From a virus, in IMG/VR virus record IMGVR_UViG_3300042540_000975, positions 1 through 37,936 of that record: a stretch of 37,936 nucleotides of DNA; one strand, 5' to 3'. Positions 19,907 to 28,626 of the stretch are shown in pieces. Position 1 is the first letter of the stretch; each line of letters begins with the position of its first letter. The notes beneath the pieces were generated by a model, which saw only the letters and a program-made list of their open reading frames with translations, did no database searches and was not told the DNA's origin. The position numbers were made by a program, and so were the translations under genes.

Positions 19907-20080
19907 CTACTTGTCCCTTCTGAATACTTCCCAGACGCCAACGGCGGCAATGACCACGGCGGCGATGGCGGACCATTGGTCCGGGTCCAGCTTCCACCCT
20001 GCGGCAGCGGCGAGGGCGGCGAGGCCAGCCCAGGTGGATTTCTCTTTGAGTTTGCCGAGGGCGGTATTGACGAGGCTCAT
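19907..20080 (-). CDS. Holin, 57 aa
   Basis: The 57-aa protein has two hydrophobic segments: STWAGLAALAAAAGWKL (residues 15-31) and WSAIAAVVIAAVGVWEVF (36-53), with a charged end RRDK. This is the layout of small two-pass phage holins, which open the inner membrane at lysis. It sits directly before the lipoprotein-like and endolysin genes. The start carries the TTGACAC element. It is short and easy to miss. Confidence 0.75.
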   Translation of the reverse strand: MSLVNTALGKLKEKSTWAGLAALAAAAGWKLDPDQWSAIAAVVIAAVGVWEVFRRDK

Positions 20081-20100
20081 GCCCCGAAGCGGGGTGTCAA
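20078..20100 (-). promoter_or_regulatory. Start-associated element with hairpin, holin gene
   Basis: TTGAC (20096-20100) is 15 nt before the holin ATG, and the spacer is a perfect CCCCG/CGGGG inverted repeat ending in GGGGC at the ATG. A hairpin at the ribosome-binding site could delay holin synthesis. Confidence 0.55.
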
Positions 20101-20103
20101 AGC

Positions 20104-20199
20104 CTACCCGGCGAGGTCAGCAACAGCCTCCCCGCTCGCCTCCGCAAAGCTCGCCTGCGGCACGCCGAAAGACTCCGCTGGTGCGGGTGTCGGGTTCAT
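20104..20199 (-). CDS. Very small peptide, 31 aa
   Basis: A 31-aa frame, MNPTPAPAESFGVPQASFAE onward, begins in a TAATG overlap with the upstream stop and ends just before the holin element. Translational coupling is the only evidence. It may be a leader or a chance frame. Confidence 0.4.
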   Translation of the reverse strand: MNPTPAPAESFGVPQASFAEASGEAVADLAG

Positions 20200-20552
20200 T
20201 ATTCTTGGCCTCCCATCGGCATCACGGGCGCAGGCAACGCAGCCTCGTAGTCACCCTGCGTGATCTCGGTGGCGGCAACGCCCGCCAGCGCATCAGCCAA
20301 CGGCATCGGGGCCACGCGCTCCGCTGTGGGTTTCAAGATGGCAAAACGCCCATCGCCAAGAACGCGCGGCTCGTCCCATCGCGTTGTCACGGCATCGGCA
20401 AGCTCGCCCGTGGCGGCATTGCGCCCGCGCAGATAGCCGTCCTGCGAGACAACTTCGGGAGCGTTTGCTTCTGCCCATGCGCGGACATTGGCGACGATCT
20501 GCGCGTCAATAGCGTTGGCTGCGGCTTCGGTTTGGAAAACGTAGTAGTTCAT
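20199..20552 (-). CDS. Hypothetical protein after tail fibre genes, 117 aa
   Basis: The 117-aa product starts MNYYVFQTEAAANAIDAQIV and contains DGYLRGRNAATGELADAV and RFAILKP. Its place right after the last fibre gene suggests a tail fibre assembly or accessory protein, but no family is certain. The ATG at 20552 overlaps the upstream stop by one base; a frame from 20564 is longer but unlikely. Confidence 0.65.
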   Translation of the reverse strand: MNYYVFQTEAAANAIDAQIVANVRAWAEANAPEVVSQDGYLRGRNAATGELADAVTTRWDEPRVLGDGRFAILKPTAERVAPMPLADALAGVAATEITQGDYEAALPAPVMPMGGQE

Positions 20553-21340
20553 TAGATGTTCCACTTTGCGGCGATGTAGCCTTCGACCAGATCAATGTCG
20601 GCGTCCGACAAGTTGGTGTCGTAAACGATGATCTCGCCAATGTCTTGCTGCCCATAGGACGGCGACGATCCGATGCGGTTAATGTAAATCCAGCTTCCAG
20701 ACGCCGCGCTGGTCACGCCACCGCCACTTGTTACATTATAATTTACGCCGTTCTGGCGAGCGCGAATGCTGGTTGTTCCGTTGCGGCGGGTTGTGAAGTA
20801 AAACCACCCTGTTGCATTTCCGTTGGCGCGACCTCCTGCCGTCTGTGTTGTCGCTGTTCCGTTGCTTTGTTGGTAGATGGTTTGATCTGTCCACCAAATG
20901 TGTGGGTATCGGTCGGGAGAATTGCCAAGCGAGATGTTTGCGTTGGTGTGCGAGTCCCTGCTCCACACCGTGAACACTGTGTGGCTGGCGGGAATTGTGA
21001 TGCTGGTCACATCAAAGAAGTGCTGGCTGGCGCTGGTAAAACGAATGACGTTGCGCCCATTTCGCGCATCGCGCACATAGGCTGGCTGACGGGCGGCAGT
21101 AGTCTGATTGACCGTGTGACCAGACGGAGAAAGGTCGGTGATGGCACTGACGTTGCTGCCGTTGAGCGTGACCGTGGACGGCTGCGAGGCGTCGATGTGC
21201 AGGATCAAGTTGCCCGTGACGGGAAGCGGGATCGGCCAACGGCTACGCTGACGGCGATCCAACTGCGAAGGCAGTGACCACATTCCCGTGTTTGGAAATG
21301 CGGGCTTGCCCAAGACTCCACCGTTCCAGCGCAATCCCAT
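20552..21340 (-). CDS. LamG/concanavalin-like tail protein, putative receptor binder
   Basis: The 262-aa protein has a beta-rich laminin-G/concanavalin-like domain: LILHIDASQPSTVTLNGSNV near the start, RNVIRFTSASQHFF, and the common end GEIIVYDTNLSDADIDLVEG followed by YIAAKWN. Such domains bind glycans. It follows the collagen-containing fibre and is a good candidate receptor-binding or tail-tip adhesin. It overlaps neighbours by single bases (TAATG). Confidence 0.75.
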   Translation of the reverse strand: MGLRWNGGVLGKPAFPNTGMWSLPSQLDRRQRSRWPIPLPVTGNLILHIDASQPSTVTLNGSNVSAITDLSPSGHTVNQTTAARQPAYVRDARNGRNVIRFTSASQHFFDVTSITIPASHTVFTVWSRDSHTNANISLGNSPDRYPHIWWTDQTIYQQSNGTATTQTAGGRANGNATGWFYFTTRRNGTTSIRARQNGVNYNVTSGGGVTSAASGSWIYINRIGSSPSYGQQDIGEIIVYDTNLSDADIDLVEGYIAAKWNI

Positions 21341-21717
21341 TAGCTGATCTCCTCGTAACTCACCACCACCTCAAGGTCGCTGGCGACTGCCGCCGTTGCG
21401 CCGAGCGACGAATCCTCGCGCAGATACAGCGGGGCGTCTTTGCTCACCACGACCACGGTGGCATCAGCGGGAACGCTGACGGTGGAGGCGATTTTGAAGG
21501 CTGTGCCGCCAATATCGTCTTGTGTGTAGTAGGATACGGTAACATCGCAGGCGTTGGTGCCGTCCACATTGGCGACATAGACCGAGTTAACCTTGAGCAG
21601 CTTGCCCGACGAAGCGGCGTTGTTGAGGATGGCTGTGGCGTTGGTTGAAGAGAGCGCCGTGCCTGCGGTGTAGCCAGTGATGTTCTTAGTTGCATCGTTG
21701 ATGTTTGGAGTTGCCAT
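21340..21717 (-). CDS. Virion-associated beta-rich protein, 125 aa
   Basis: The 125-aa protein is Thr/Ala/Val-rich with alternating strands (LLKVNSVYVANVDGTNACDV, TVSVPADATVVVVSKDAPLY). It resembles small phage structural proteins found beside fibres that may decorate the virion or form a beta-sandwich. No catalytic residues are visible. It lies between the long fibre and the LamG-like protein, so a tail-tip role is likely. Confidence 0.65.
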   Translation of the reverse strand: MATPNINDATKNITGYTAGTALSSTNATAILNNAASSGKLLKVNSVYVANVDGTNACDVTVSYYTQDDIGGTAFKIASTVSVPADATVVVVSKDAPLYLREDSSLGATAAVASDLEVVVSYEEIS

Positions 21718-21735
21718 AGTTTGGGTCTTTCTAAA

Positions 21736-23355
21736 TTAGTTGAGGACGAATCCGACTGCGATGGACTGCATGATGGAGGAGCCGCTTCCGCCCGTAGCCG
21801 AAAGCTCCCCCGCCGACAGCGAAAGCCCCGAGCCGATTTGGATCTCCTCGATGGAGCCTGCGCTCGCGGTCGTGCGTCCGAGGATGCGGGCGGTGGCTTG
21901 CGTGAGGCCCGAAGTGGTGATGGAGCCAGAGGCGGCTGCGCCTGTTACGTCTGCGACAGTGTGAGTGTGGTTGGGGAGGCGGGCTACGTCGAGGGTGCCG
22001 CTGGTGATGTCGGCGGCGGCGTGGGCATGTCGATTTGTTCCGTCTTCGGCCCAACTGTCATTAGATGTTGATGCGGCAATGTAAGTTGCTCGCTGCCCAT
22101 TTGTTAGACTGCTACCTAAAAAACCTCCGTTGCCGTTTCGGACAGGCATTTGTCGCCCTGTGAAAGTTGTGAACCGAATTTGGACAACATCGCCAGCCTG
22201 CACATTTGTTGTTGGTAGCTGGACGTTTGGTGTTGGCGTATCAAACGTGTTGACTGTGACCGTGTAAATCTTGGCGCGAGCAGCAGTCAGCGTGACGTTT
22301 GCTGTGATCGTGCCAAGGTCTTCTGTGACAAAAATAGATTGTGCGCCTATATCACTCGGAGCCAGCGCATCCGTGCCGCCTGTGGCGTGGGATGATTTGT
22401 GCGCGAGGGTGCTGCTTGGCGTCCTCGCATCACTCAACCGCGCATCGTCCCCAGCGCAAAAGCTCCCTGCCGCCGTGCCGAAAGAACCCGCCTCGACTAC
22501 GCCGTTCGTGCCTGTTTTGAGCGGGAGGTTGGCGGTGGTGCCGACTTTGCCGTCGTTGGTTAGGTTGCCGTGGGTGTGGGAAGCGGCTGCAAATGCGGTG
22601 CTGTCTGCGGTAGCGGCGGTGCCAAGGCCGCTGACGCTGGTGCTTGGCACGCTGTCGCCAACGAAGAGGAAGGTGCTGCGTGCGCGGCCTATTACGTCGG
22701 CAATTTTGGCTTTATCGACATCGCCGCTCCACGCCGACAGCCACGGCCACGCAGCGTTGTCATCGTCACTTGACTCGATAATGTTCGCCGTGATGGGAGA
22801 GCCGTCCGTGATGTGCCAGCGAAGACTCTGAAAGAAAACATGGTGGCCCGTGGTGTTGCGATAGACACGTTTGCTGTTAAGCGTGCTGTCGGGCAGCGGG
22901 TAGTAAGTCCCGTTGCCGCCTGCAAATTCGTAGGCGACAAAAGCCGCCAAATCGTCGTTGCCGCTGCTGTCGATGTCGGAGCCGTCGAGAATAACGGTGC
23001 CCGTCTCCCCGTTCACCGAGGACACGCCGCTCGCCGGGGCCGCGCCCCATTCGGGGATGCCGCCGCTGGATACTTTGAGGATCTGGCCCGTGGTGCCGAT
23101 GCCGAGGCGAATGGCTTGCGTGTCGTTGCGGGTGAGAAGGTCGCCCTTACTCGTGAGCGTTTCGATGCCTGTCCCCGCTGGCCCCTGCGCCCCGGTCGCG
23201 CCTGTTGCGCCTGTTGCGCCTGTGGCTCCCGTTGCCCCGGTTGGCCCGGCGGGGCCGATAGTCGGCACCACCACGTTCACCGTCTGCGGCGAAGGAATGC
23301 CAACCTCGACCGCGTTGGTGTTCAGCGACACTTCGACTTTGTGGTAAGCGGCCAT
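21736..23355 (-). CDS. Tail fibre protein with collagen-like repeat
   Basis: The 539-aa protein begins with a probable attachment domain (residues 1-33). A collagen-like Gly-x-y run follows (34-62, GPAGPTGATGATG and onward), then repeated beta segments including GQILKVSSGGIPEWG and VSSVNGETGTVILDGSDI, typical of phage fibres. The middle and end contain AHKSSHATGGTDALAPSDIG and LDVARLPNHTHTVADVT. It probably forms the trimeric host-binding fibre; the C-terminal part is the most variable. Good confidence. Confidence 0.88.
   Translation of the reverse strand: MAAYHKVEVSLNTNAVEVGIPSPQTVNVVVPTIGPAGPTGATGATGATGATGATGAQGPAGTGIETLTSKGDLLTRNDTQAIRLGIGTTGQILKVSSGGIPEWGAAPASGVSSVNGETGTVILDGSDIDSSGNDDLAAFVAYEFAGGNGTYYPLPDSTLNSKRVYRNTTGHHVFFQSLRWHITDGSPITANIIESSDDDNAAWPWLSAWSGDVDKAKIADVIGRARSTFLFVGDSVPSTSVSGLGTAATADSTAFAAASHTHGNLTNDGKVGTTANLPLKTGTNGVVEAGSFGTAAGSFCAGDDARLSDARTPSSTLAHKSSHATGGTDALAPSDIGAQSIFVTEDLGTITANVTLTAARAKIYTVTVNTFDTPTPNVQLPTTNVQAGDVVQIRFTTFTGRQMPVRNGNGGFLGSSLTNGQRATYIAASTSNDSWAEDGTNRHAHAAADITSGTLDVARLPNHTHTVADVTGAAASGSITTSGLTQATARILGRTTASAGSIEEIQIGSGLSLSAGELSATGGSGSSIMQSIAVGFVLN
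23167..23256 (-). repeat. Collagen-like coding repeat
   Basis: About 30 codons encode Gly-x-y triplets; the DNA shows near-identical 9-bp units of the type GCAACAGGC in tandem. Such tandem DNA can change in number by recombination. Confidence 0.85.
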
Positions 23356-23356
23356 G

Positions 23357-23725
23357 TTAAGCGAGCGGTGCGGTGCGAGTGGTTACGTCAGACAGGACTT
23401 TCCACAAGCCGCCGAACAACGTGTAAACCTTGTTGTCAGCACCTTTGATTTGCACATCGTAGTAGCGCGTTCCTGCCGTGGCGTTGTCGGTCGTGAGAAG
23501 ATCAAAGTGCGACAGTCCGCCCGTGGCGCTGTCGTGGCTGGTGACTTCCTTGCGAATCGCGGCGGCGCTGTCGGCGTCAGTCAACGCGTTTTTGACCGTC
23601 AAGAACAGTGTGGCCCCGGTGAGATTGTAGGCCGTGCCGTCCGCGTCTTTGACCGAAACATCGAGCCGCCCGGAGTCGCCCCGCGTCCAGCACAGATCGG
23701 CTTGGGATGAAGTGCAGGCGCTCAT
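23357..23725 (-). CDS. Baseplate/BppU-like N-terminal structural protein, 122 aa
   Basis: The 122-aa product from ATG 23725 (MSACTSSQADLCWTRGDSGR) resembles the N-terminal beta-sandwich of baseplate upper proteins: RGDSGRLDVSVKDADGTAYN and LTGATLFLTVKNALTD. Such domains anchor fibres to the tail tip. A longer frame to 23983 overlaps the membrane protein gene in antiparallel style and is a shadow. It lies next to the collagen-containing fibre. Confidence 0.7.
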   Translation of the reverse strand: MSACTSSQADLCWTRGDSGRLDVSVKDADGTAYNLTGATLFLTVKNALTDADSAAAIRKEVTSHDSATGGLSHFDLLTTDNATAGTRYYDVQIKGADNKVYTLFGGLWKVLSDVTTRTAPLA

Positions 23726-23907
23726 TTGTTTCGATCTCTCCAGGCTTTGCGAACCGTCAGCAGTCCCGCGACAAGGCCGAGAAACAAAACGCCAAGGCGC
23801 ATTGCCATTTCCATATGCGGTAAAAGTGAAACGATAACCGAGCCGATCGAGGTCGATACTCCGACGAGCGGGCGGGATATAAAGTCTGTTGCAGCGTGCA
23901 GGCTCAT
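23722..23907 (-). CDS. Small membrane protein in fibre region, 61 aa
   Basis: The 61-aa product has two hydrophobic stretches (about residues 14-30 and 33-52, GVLFLGLVAGLLTV) and a basic end RKAWRDRNK. It overlaps both neighbours by 4 nt. It could be a second holin or a membrane-active accessory; none of these can be confirmed. Confidence 0.6.
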   Translation of the reverse strand: MSLHAATDFISRPLVGVSTSIGSVIVSLLPHMEMAMRLGVLFLGLVAGLLTVRKAWRDRNK

Positions 23908-24578
23908 TGCACCGATTGCAAAATGCCGTTTGAGAAAACGAGCGTGTTGGTGTTGTTGGTGCCAGTGACCGAAATGCTGCCACTGAACGGGTGGTTTGTG
24001 TTCGTGCTCCCCGCCAGCGCCCGCATCATGGTGACGTTGCTGGTGTTGGTGAGGGCGGGGAGTCCGAGCGACAAGTTAGTGCGGGTGGCGGCGGCGTTAG
24101 TTGGATTTTCAAAACCAATGTCCGTCCAAAAAGTTCCTGTTTCTGGTTCAAAAACAAGGTTTCCCTCCCAGCTAAGTTGATCGACGTTTACCGTTTCAAA
24201 CGTGACATCATTCGTCACCCCCAACCCAATCGCCGTGCGAAAATTGGTGACGTTGGTGTTGGTGAGCCACGCGGCTCCGAGGCCGAGGTTGGTGCGAACG
24301 CTGGCTGCGGCCTCAAAAGTAATGGTGCCCGCAAACGTCCAGTCGCCGACAAAGCGCGTTTCTTCAAGGCTAATTCGATCTACGCCGCCGAATTGAAAAA
24401 TTGAACTAATAATGCGAGTATCGCCCCCGAATTTGACCGCGCTCGGAAGCTGCAAGTCGTTCGTTCCGCTAAAAGCCACAACGCCGTTGCTTGCATTGTA
24501 TGAAAGCGCTTTCATGGTCTGGCCGTAGCTTGTAGCCGCGCAGAGGGTGGCGAGGAGGATGGTGAAAAAAGTTTTCAT
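23904..24578 (-). CDS. Secreted fibre-like protein with RTNLGLG repeats
   Basis: The 224-aa protein begins with a signal peptide: MKTFFTILLATLCAATSYGQ, with a signal-peptidase-like end near SYGQ. The body has two repeats, RTNLGLGAAWLTNTNVTNFR and RTNLSLGLPALTNTS, in a style common in phage fibres. Phage virion proteins rarely carry a signal peptide, so this protein may be exported to the periplasm or surface instead. It lies between two baseplate-like genes and is chained to them. Alternatives: signal-like N-terminus acting as a membrane anchor. Confidence 0.75.
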   Translation of the reverse strand: MKTFFTILLATLCAATSYGQTMKALSYNASNGVVAFSGTNDLQLPSAVKFGGDTRIISSIFQFGGVDRISLEETRFVGDWTFAGTITFEAAASVRTNLGLGAAWLTNTNVTNFRTAIGLGVTNDVTFETVNVDQLSWEGNLVFEPETGTFWTDIGFENPTNAAATRTNLSLGLPALTNTSNVTMMRALAGSTNTNHPFSGSISVTGTNNTNTLVFSNGILQSVQ

Positions 24579-24579
24579 G

Positions 24580-25116
24580 TTAGATTTTTTGTGTGGTCAA
24601 AACTCCGTCCGCGTCGATGGTCACACGCCAGATCGTGTTGTCGCTGGCCCGCAGATCGAACTGGTTCATGGTGTTGGCGAAGGAAACCGCTCCCTCGGAG
24701 CCTCGGATCACATCGTTGTAGATCACGCAAGAGGTCGGCATGGTGCTGCTTGTGGTGCCGCTGACTGTCCACGAAATTTCAAACTTGGCCGTGATCGAGT
24801 CGGTCGTGGCGTCAGGATTGAACTCTGCGGAAAGCTCGGTGGTGTTAAGCGCCAGATCGAACTGGTAAACGGTGGCCGATCCCGTTCCTGTCTTCGTCCA
24901 CCCCGCATCGTTGGCGAGGAAACTGCCCGTGTAAGTTTTTTTGATGCCAAGCTGACCCGTGGCCCCGGCTCCCAGCTCGACCACGCCGCCACCGCGCACG
25001 AACTGCACCTCAACGGGCACGGTGTCGCGTCGGACAAAATAGTGCGTGTTGACCCTTTGCGTCAGGACGGGGGAAAAGACAAATTCGCTGCTGTCGAGGT
25101 TGATGTAGACGCGCAT
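24580..25116 (-). CDS. Baseplate/BppU-like structural protein, 178 aa
   Basis: The 178-aa beta-rich protein (YFVRRDTVPVEVQFVRGGGV and FDLALNTTELSAEFNPDATT) resembles BppU-type N-terminal domains like its neighbour at 23357. A common ancestor is possible. It lies just after a glycosyltransferase gene and carries a longer version of the TTGACAC element before its start. A role in the tail tip is likely. Confidence 0.7.
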   Translation of the reverse strand: MRVYINLDSSEFVFSPVLTQRVNTHYFVRRDTVPVEVQFVRGGGVVELGAGATGQLGIKKTYTGSFLANDAGWTKTGTGSATVYQFDLALNTTELSAEFNPDATTDSITAKFEISWTVSGTTSSTMPTSCVIYNDVIRGSEGAVSFANTMNQFDLRASDNTIWRVTIDADGVLTTQKI

Positions 25117-25142
25117 GGCCTTGCCCCTCGCCTCTGTGTCAA
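25114..25142 (-). promoter_or_regulatory. Start-associated element, long spacer form
   Basis: TTGACAC (TTGAC at 25138-25142) precedes the ATG by 21 nt, with GAGGGGC 6 nt before the ATG. The longer spacer makes this a weaker copy. Confidence 0.4.
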
Positions 25143-25146
25143 AGCG

Positions 25147-26178
25147 TTAGCAAGGCATCCAAGGCTGCTGGCGCACGCGCAGGTGGCCGCGGTATTCGCC
25201 TTCCGTCTCGTGGTAGGCGCGGTAATGGATAATGTCGGGCGCATCGGCGTGTGCGTCCTTGCCCTTGCGTTTCACATGATCGGCCACGCAATGCGGGATG
25301 CAGGCAATCCGTAGCCCCGCTGGGTGCCAGCGGTGCCAACAAAGAAAGAGGTCTTGCGTCCCCTTCCCGTCGTAGCCCTCAAAGGTGGCCAGCGCCAACG
25401 CCTTGGCGCTCATCAGCGTGCAGCCAAGCCCACACCAATCAGACGGCACAATGGCCCCGCGCCCGATGCCAGGATACGCGAAGTCCATCCAGCCGCGCCG
25501 CCGCCACCCGTGCTTGGCCGTGACCTCAAACACATTGCCATCGGGCGGGCATTTTTTGACCCGCTCATGCAGTCGGCCCAACCGTTTGCCCTCCTTCTCG
25601 CTTGTCGGCTCGGCCTTCAGCCGCTCGCGGCAGACCTCCAGCGCACGGGCGAGGCGCGGCAGCAGCTTGCGTTCTTTCTCGGTGAAGTCCTCGGCGATTG
25701 GATGATTGGGGCTCCCGTTGCCCCCCAAGAATAGGCCATTAGGATACGTTACCGCAGCCACCTCGTAATAAGGCGAACCATCCGCCTGCGGCATACTTAG
25801 CGCCCACTCGGCCACCCGGAGGGCATCGGCAGGGACAAGGTTGTCGGCCTCCACCGACCACAACATCGAGGCGCGGATCTTCCTCGCAGCGGCAAACGCG
25901 GCGCCTTGTAGGGCGGCAATCCGCATTTGGGCCTCCACTTGGTAATTTTTGCCCTCGGCCCCGCCGTCATCCAAAACAAGCTGCACCGCTTGGATGCGCC
26001 AGCCTTCGGGCAATTCGTGCCGCGCGGCCTCGATGGCTTGCTTGGCCTCGTCGCTCTGGTCAGTCGCCAAAATAAAATGCGCCTCGGCGTGGTGCCTGGC
26101 GGCAGCGGCTATCCGGCGCAAAAACTGCGGCCAGCAGTAGAAATAGCTCTTGGTCGCGTATGTTGCTATCGCCAGCAC
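25147..26178 (-). CDS. GT-A-like glycosyltransferase, 343 aa
   Basis: The 343-aa protein resembles Anp1/GT2-like glycosyltransferases: an N-terminal nucleotide-binding part LAIATYATKSYFYCWPQFLR, a metal-binding-like acidic motif in LWSVEADNLVP (Glu110-Ala-Asp112), and GLGCTLMSAKALALATFEGY near the acceptor side. It would transfer a sugar from a nucleotide sugar. It lies between two structural genes, apart from the other two glycosyltransferases (34.1-36.4 kb). Its GTG start (26178) has the TTGACAC element. Target unknown. Confidence 0.75.
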   Translation of the reverse strand: MLAIATYATKSYFYCWPQFLRRIAAAARHHAEAHFILATDQSDEAKQAIEAARHELPEGWRIQAVQLVLDDGGAEGKNYQVEAQMRIAALQGAAFAAARKIRASMLWSVEADNLVPADALRVAEWALSMPQADGSPYYEVAAVTYPNGLFLGGNGSPNHPIAEDFTEKERKLLPRLARALEVCRERLKAEPTSEKEGKRLGRLHERVKKCPPDGNVFEVTAKHGWRRRGWMDFAYPGIGRGAIVPSDWCGLGCTLMSAKALALATFEGYDGKGTQDLFLCWHRWHPAGLRIACIPHCVADHVKRKGKDAHADAPDIIHYRAYHETEGEYRGHLRVRQQPWMPC

Positions 26179-26200
26179 TCGCGGGCGGAATGCGTGTCAA
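26176..26200 (-). promoter_or_regulatory. Start-associated element, glycosyltransferase gene
   Basis: TTGACAC precedes the GTG start by 17 nt (from TTGAC at 26196-26200). The embedded TGA (26197-26199) is the stop codon of the upstream tail protein gene. Confidence 0.5.
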
Positions 26201-27996
26201 GTGGGCAACGCGGGGTTGTTTCGCGCTGTAGTGAAATAGGCCGCGCCGCCTGCGTCTGGAACGGCGAGCGGCACGCCCGAATAAGCAATGCGCGCTATGG
26301 GTTGGTAAAAATCCGCATTTGTAATTGTCGCAACGCCCGTCGAAAACTCTTCATTGGTTGAAAACCATAGCCCTGGCAAAAGATCAGCCACCACCGGAAG
26401 TTGCACGGCGGCGGCAGAGGCGGGGTTTATTGCTGCGTAAGTCTGCGGCACCGTGACGGCCTCGCCCTCCGTCGAGTAAGCAAACGTTTCCACGGTTGTG
26501 CTGCTTGTGTTTGCCACGGTGCGCGTGATACCAACCGCGTCTGCGCTAATGGTCGCAGTGTTTGAAGAATCGGAAGAAGTAAAAGACCCCACATAGGCGT
26601 TGGCGGTCTTAAACACGTGTTGCCACGTCGGAACCGTGATGGTCAGATTGCCGGCCCGCAGCATCATCCCCGCCGTGGTTGCTTCAGCGAGCGCATATGC
26701 GCGGCTGTAATATTGGTAAGTCGCTCGGCGCTGGTTTAGTGGCGCAATAAATTGGTGGCGGATAGGTGTGGCTCGCGTCCATTGAACTTGTGTTTCCCCG
26801 CTTTGGCCTCCGCCGCTTTCCCCATACGTGTAAAACTCCTCGGGATCGCCTTCGCCGACAATAGGGCTTTGTGTTTCAGTTGATGAAAAAAATGACGTGG
26901 CAAAATCAACAACAATCGTTGATTGCGTGGTTGAAGAAACAAGCTCCTGCCAAGAATCTTCATTGTAAACCCTGTTAGCTGTATGGACGATTGTTGCAAA
27001 CAATGTTTTTGTCGGGCCGGTAAAGTTCTGGGTTTCCTTGACGCTTCCAGTTTCAACGGTGCTGATTTTCGCTACGTTTTCCGATGACGTTTGCTGCGGA
27101 ATGACGCTCGCCGCGACATTGGCAATGGCCGAGGTTTTTTGCGACATTTGGCTTGTTGCAATGTTTTCGCTTTCCGACTCCACGGAAACGGAAGAAACAA
27201 ACGAAACGTCGTAAACCTCGCCGATCTCGGTTTGCACGCTTGGAAATATTGTAAACTCCACGCCCGATTCCATCGAGCAGAAGGATTCCCTTTGAATCAT
27301 GGCCCCGACAACCGTCGTGGCCGCATAAACAACTTCGTTTTGGATAATGAAGGCCGTGGCCGTGGCGTGAGCTGGGAAATATATGCTTGAGCCATCGTCT
27401 GAATAAAGCGTTTCGTTGTAGGTTTCTTGCGTGACCACAGTTTGTGCCACCTGAGCTTGCTCTGTTGCCATCGTTGTATCTTGTGACATCGCTGTTGAGG
27501 TCGTGAGTTTTGAATCACTATTTACCGTTCCTGTAACAACCGTCGCGGCAACTGTTGTAGTAACATAAGAAGTAGTGCTTACAGATTGAACGGTCGTTGT
27601 GTGTCTTGTTGACGAAGACACAAACGATGAATGAATCTTGAAGATATTGGACTCAAAACCATCACCTCCCAAATCCGCCGTTCCCGCCCCATTCCAGCTT
27701 ATCGTGTAATTTTGGTAAGTTGTTTCCGAGCTTTGGCCAGAGTCTTCTAGCTGCGGTGCGCCATTGCTGTCGTAAAAGAAAACCTCGGATGAGCTAGTTG
27801 CCGAGCCGGTTGCGTTATCGACTGTGCTTAATGGCGATTCGCTAAGAGTTTTGCCATACGTGTTTCCTGCTGCGCCAGCGCCCTTGATCCCAGCAAACAA
27901 AGAGTCATCAAAACTGTTGCTTTCGGCGTTGGTGCTCTGCTCGGTTTTTATGGTCGAACCGCCCACCGGCTCGCAGGTGACTGTCCATGTAATCAT
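26197..27996 (-). CDS. Large Ser/Thr-rich tail protein, 599 aa
   Basis: The 599-aa protein is strikingly rich in Ser, Thr and Val (for example SSSTRHTTTVQSVSTTSYVT), with few Lys, and lacks clear catalytic motifs. It lies between the tail proteins and a glycosyltransferase. It looks like a long beta-structured virion protein, possibly a baseplate or fibre shaft. The region appears less GC-rich than its neighbours by eye. A glycoprotein-like substrate for the nearby glycosyltransferase would be speculation, but Ser/Thr richness fits O-linked sugars. Confidence 0.7.
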   Translation of the reverse strand: MITWTVTCEPVGGSTIKTEQSTNAESNSFDDSLFAGIKGAGAAGNTYGKTLSESPLSTVDNATGSATSSSEVFFYDSNGAPQLEDSGQSSETTYQNYTISWNGAGTADLGGDGFESNIFKIHSSFVSSSTRHTTTVQSVSTTSYVTTTVAATVVTGTVNSDSKLTTSTAMSQDTTMATEQAQVAQTVVTQETYNETLYSDDGSSIYFPAHATATAFIIQNEVVYAATTVVGAMIQRESFCSMESGVEFTIFPSVQTEIGEVYDVSFVSSVSVESESENIATSQMSQKTSAIANVAASVIPQQTSSENVAKISTVETGSVKETQNFTGPTKTLFATIVHTANRVYNEDSWQELVSSTTQSTIVVDFATSFFSSTETQSPIVGEGDPEEFYTYGESGGGQSGETQVQWTRATPIRHQFIAPLNQRRATYQYYSRAYALAEATTAGMMLRAGNLTITVPTWQHVFKTANAYVGSFTSSDSSNTATISADAVGITRTVANTSSTTVETFAYSTEGEAVTVPQTYAAINPASAAAVQLPVVADLLPGLWFSTNEEFSTGVATITNADFYQPIARIAYSGVPLAVPDAGGAAYFTTARNNPALPT

Positions 27997-27999
27997 GGC

Positions 28000-28626
28000 C
28001 TATCCCCAGACGTAATAAATCTCGTAGGGTAGCTCTCCGACCTCAAGAGGCGGCGTTTTTTGCGCGACAAACTGCTGCTTGCCCGACCACACAATGTTGT
28101 CTTTGACAATCTGGAAAACGGAGCGGCCCTTGACAATGCCCAGCAAAACATCAAAAGATTCGGGCAGGCCGAATATTACGGGAGTTTGCGCGCCGGGGGC
28201 TTCGCTTTGAAGGGAAACGCTGCCGCTGACGACCTGGCGGCCATCGGTTTCCATCTGGGCCACGACATACTCAATCGAATCTCCAACTTCCGTTTTCGCC
28301 AATGTTTCACCGTCAAAAATACCCGAAGGAATTAAATTGTTAATGGTGCCGGGTCGCACGGAAACAAGATACGAGCCCTCTTCAGCTTCTGGGTCGGCTT
28401 CGCTAATTATTTGGAATGGGTGGCGCTCGGCGGCTGTAGACGAGGACAATGCTCCGGTTGATTCGTTGACTACGCTAATGCGTGTTCCGTTGGATTCTTG
28501 CTGGACGTTGATGCCAAGGCCGGCCACTGGGCGCACCCGCCGCAATTCGCTGAGTATAGCATTGAGGCGCGAAGACGTGATTTCATCGCGCAGCTTTCGG
28601 TTTCCTTGGAACTCAAAATTTAGCAT
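28000..28626 (-). CDS. Tail/baseplate protein, 208 aa
   Basis: The 208-aa product from ATG 28626 (MLNFEFQGNRKLRDEITSSR) shows a short helix and then a beta-rich body with VVNESTGALSSSTAAERHPF and EVGELPYEIYYVWG. It overlaps the upstream gene by one base (TAATG). The position after the tape measure and before the long Ser/Thr-rich protein suggests a tail-tip or distal tail component. No firm homologue is recalled. Confidence 0.65.
   Translation of the reverse strand: MLNFEFQGNRKLRDEITSSRLNAILSELRRVRPVAGLGINVQQESNGTRISVVNESTGALSSSTAAERHPFQIISEADPEAEEGSYLVSVRPGTINNLIPSGIFDGETLAKTEVGDSIEYVVAQMETDGRQVVSGSVSLQSEAPGAQTPVIFGLPESFDVLLGIVKGRSVFQIVKDNIVWSGKQQFVAQKTPPLEVGELPYEIYYVWG

Noticed and set aside
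23167-23256. Tandem repeat as a CRISPR array
   Set aside because: It is a coding Gly-x-y repeat in the fibre gene, with no spacers and 9-bp units.
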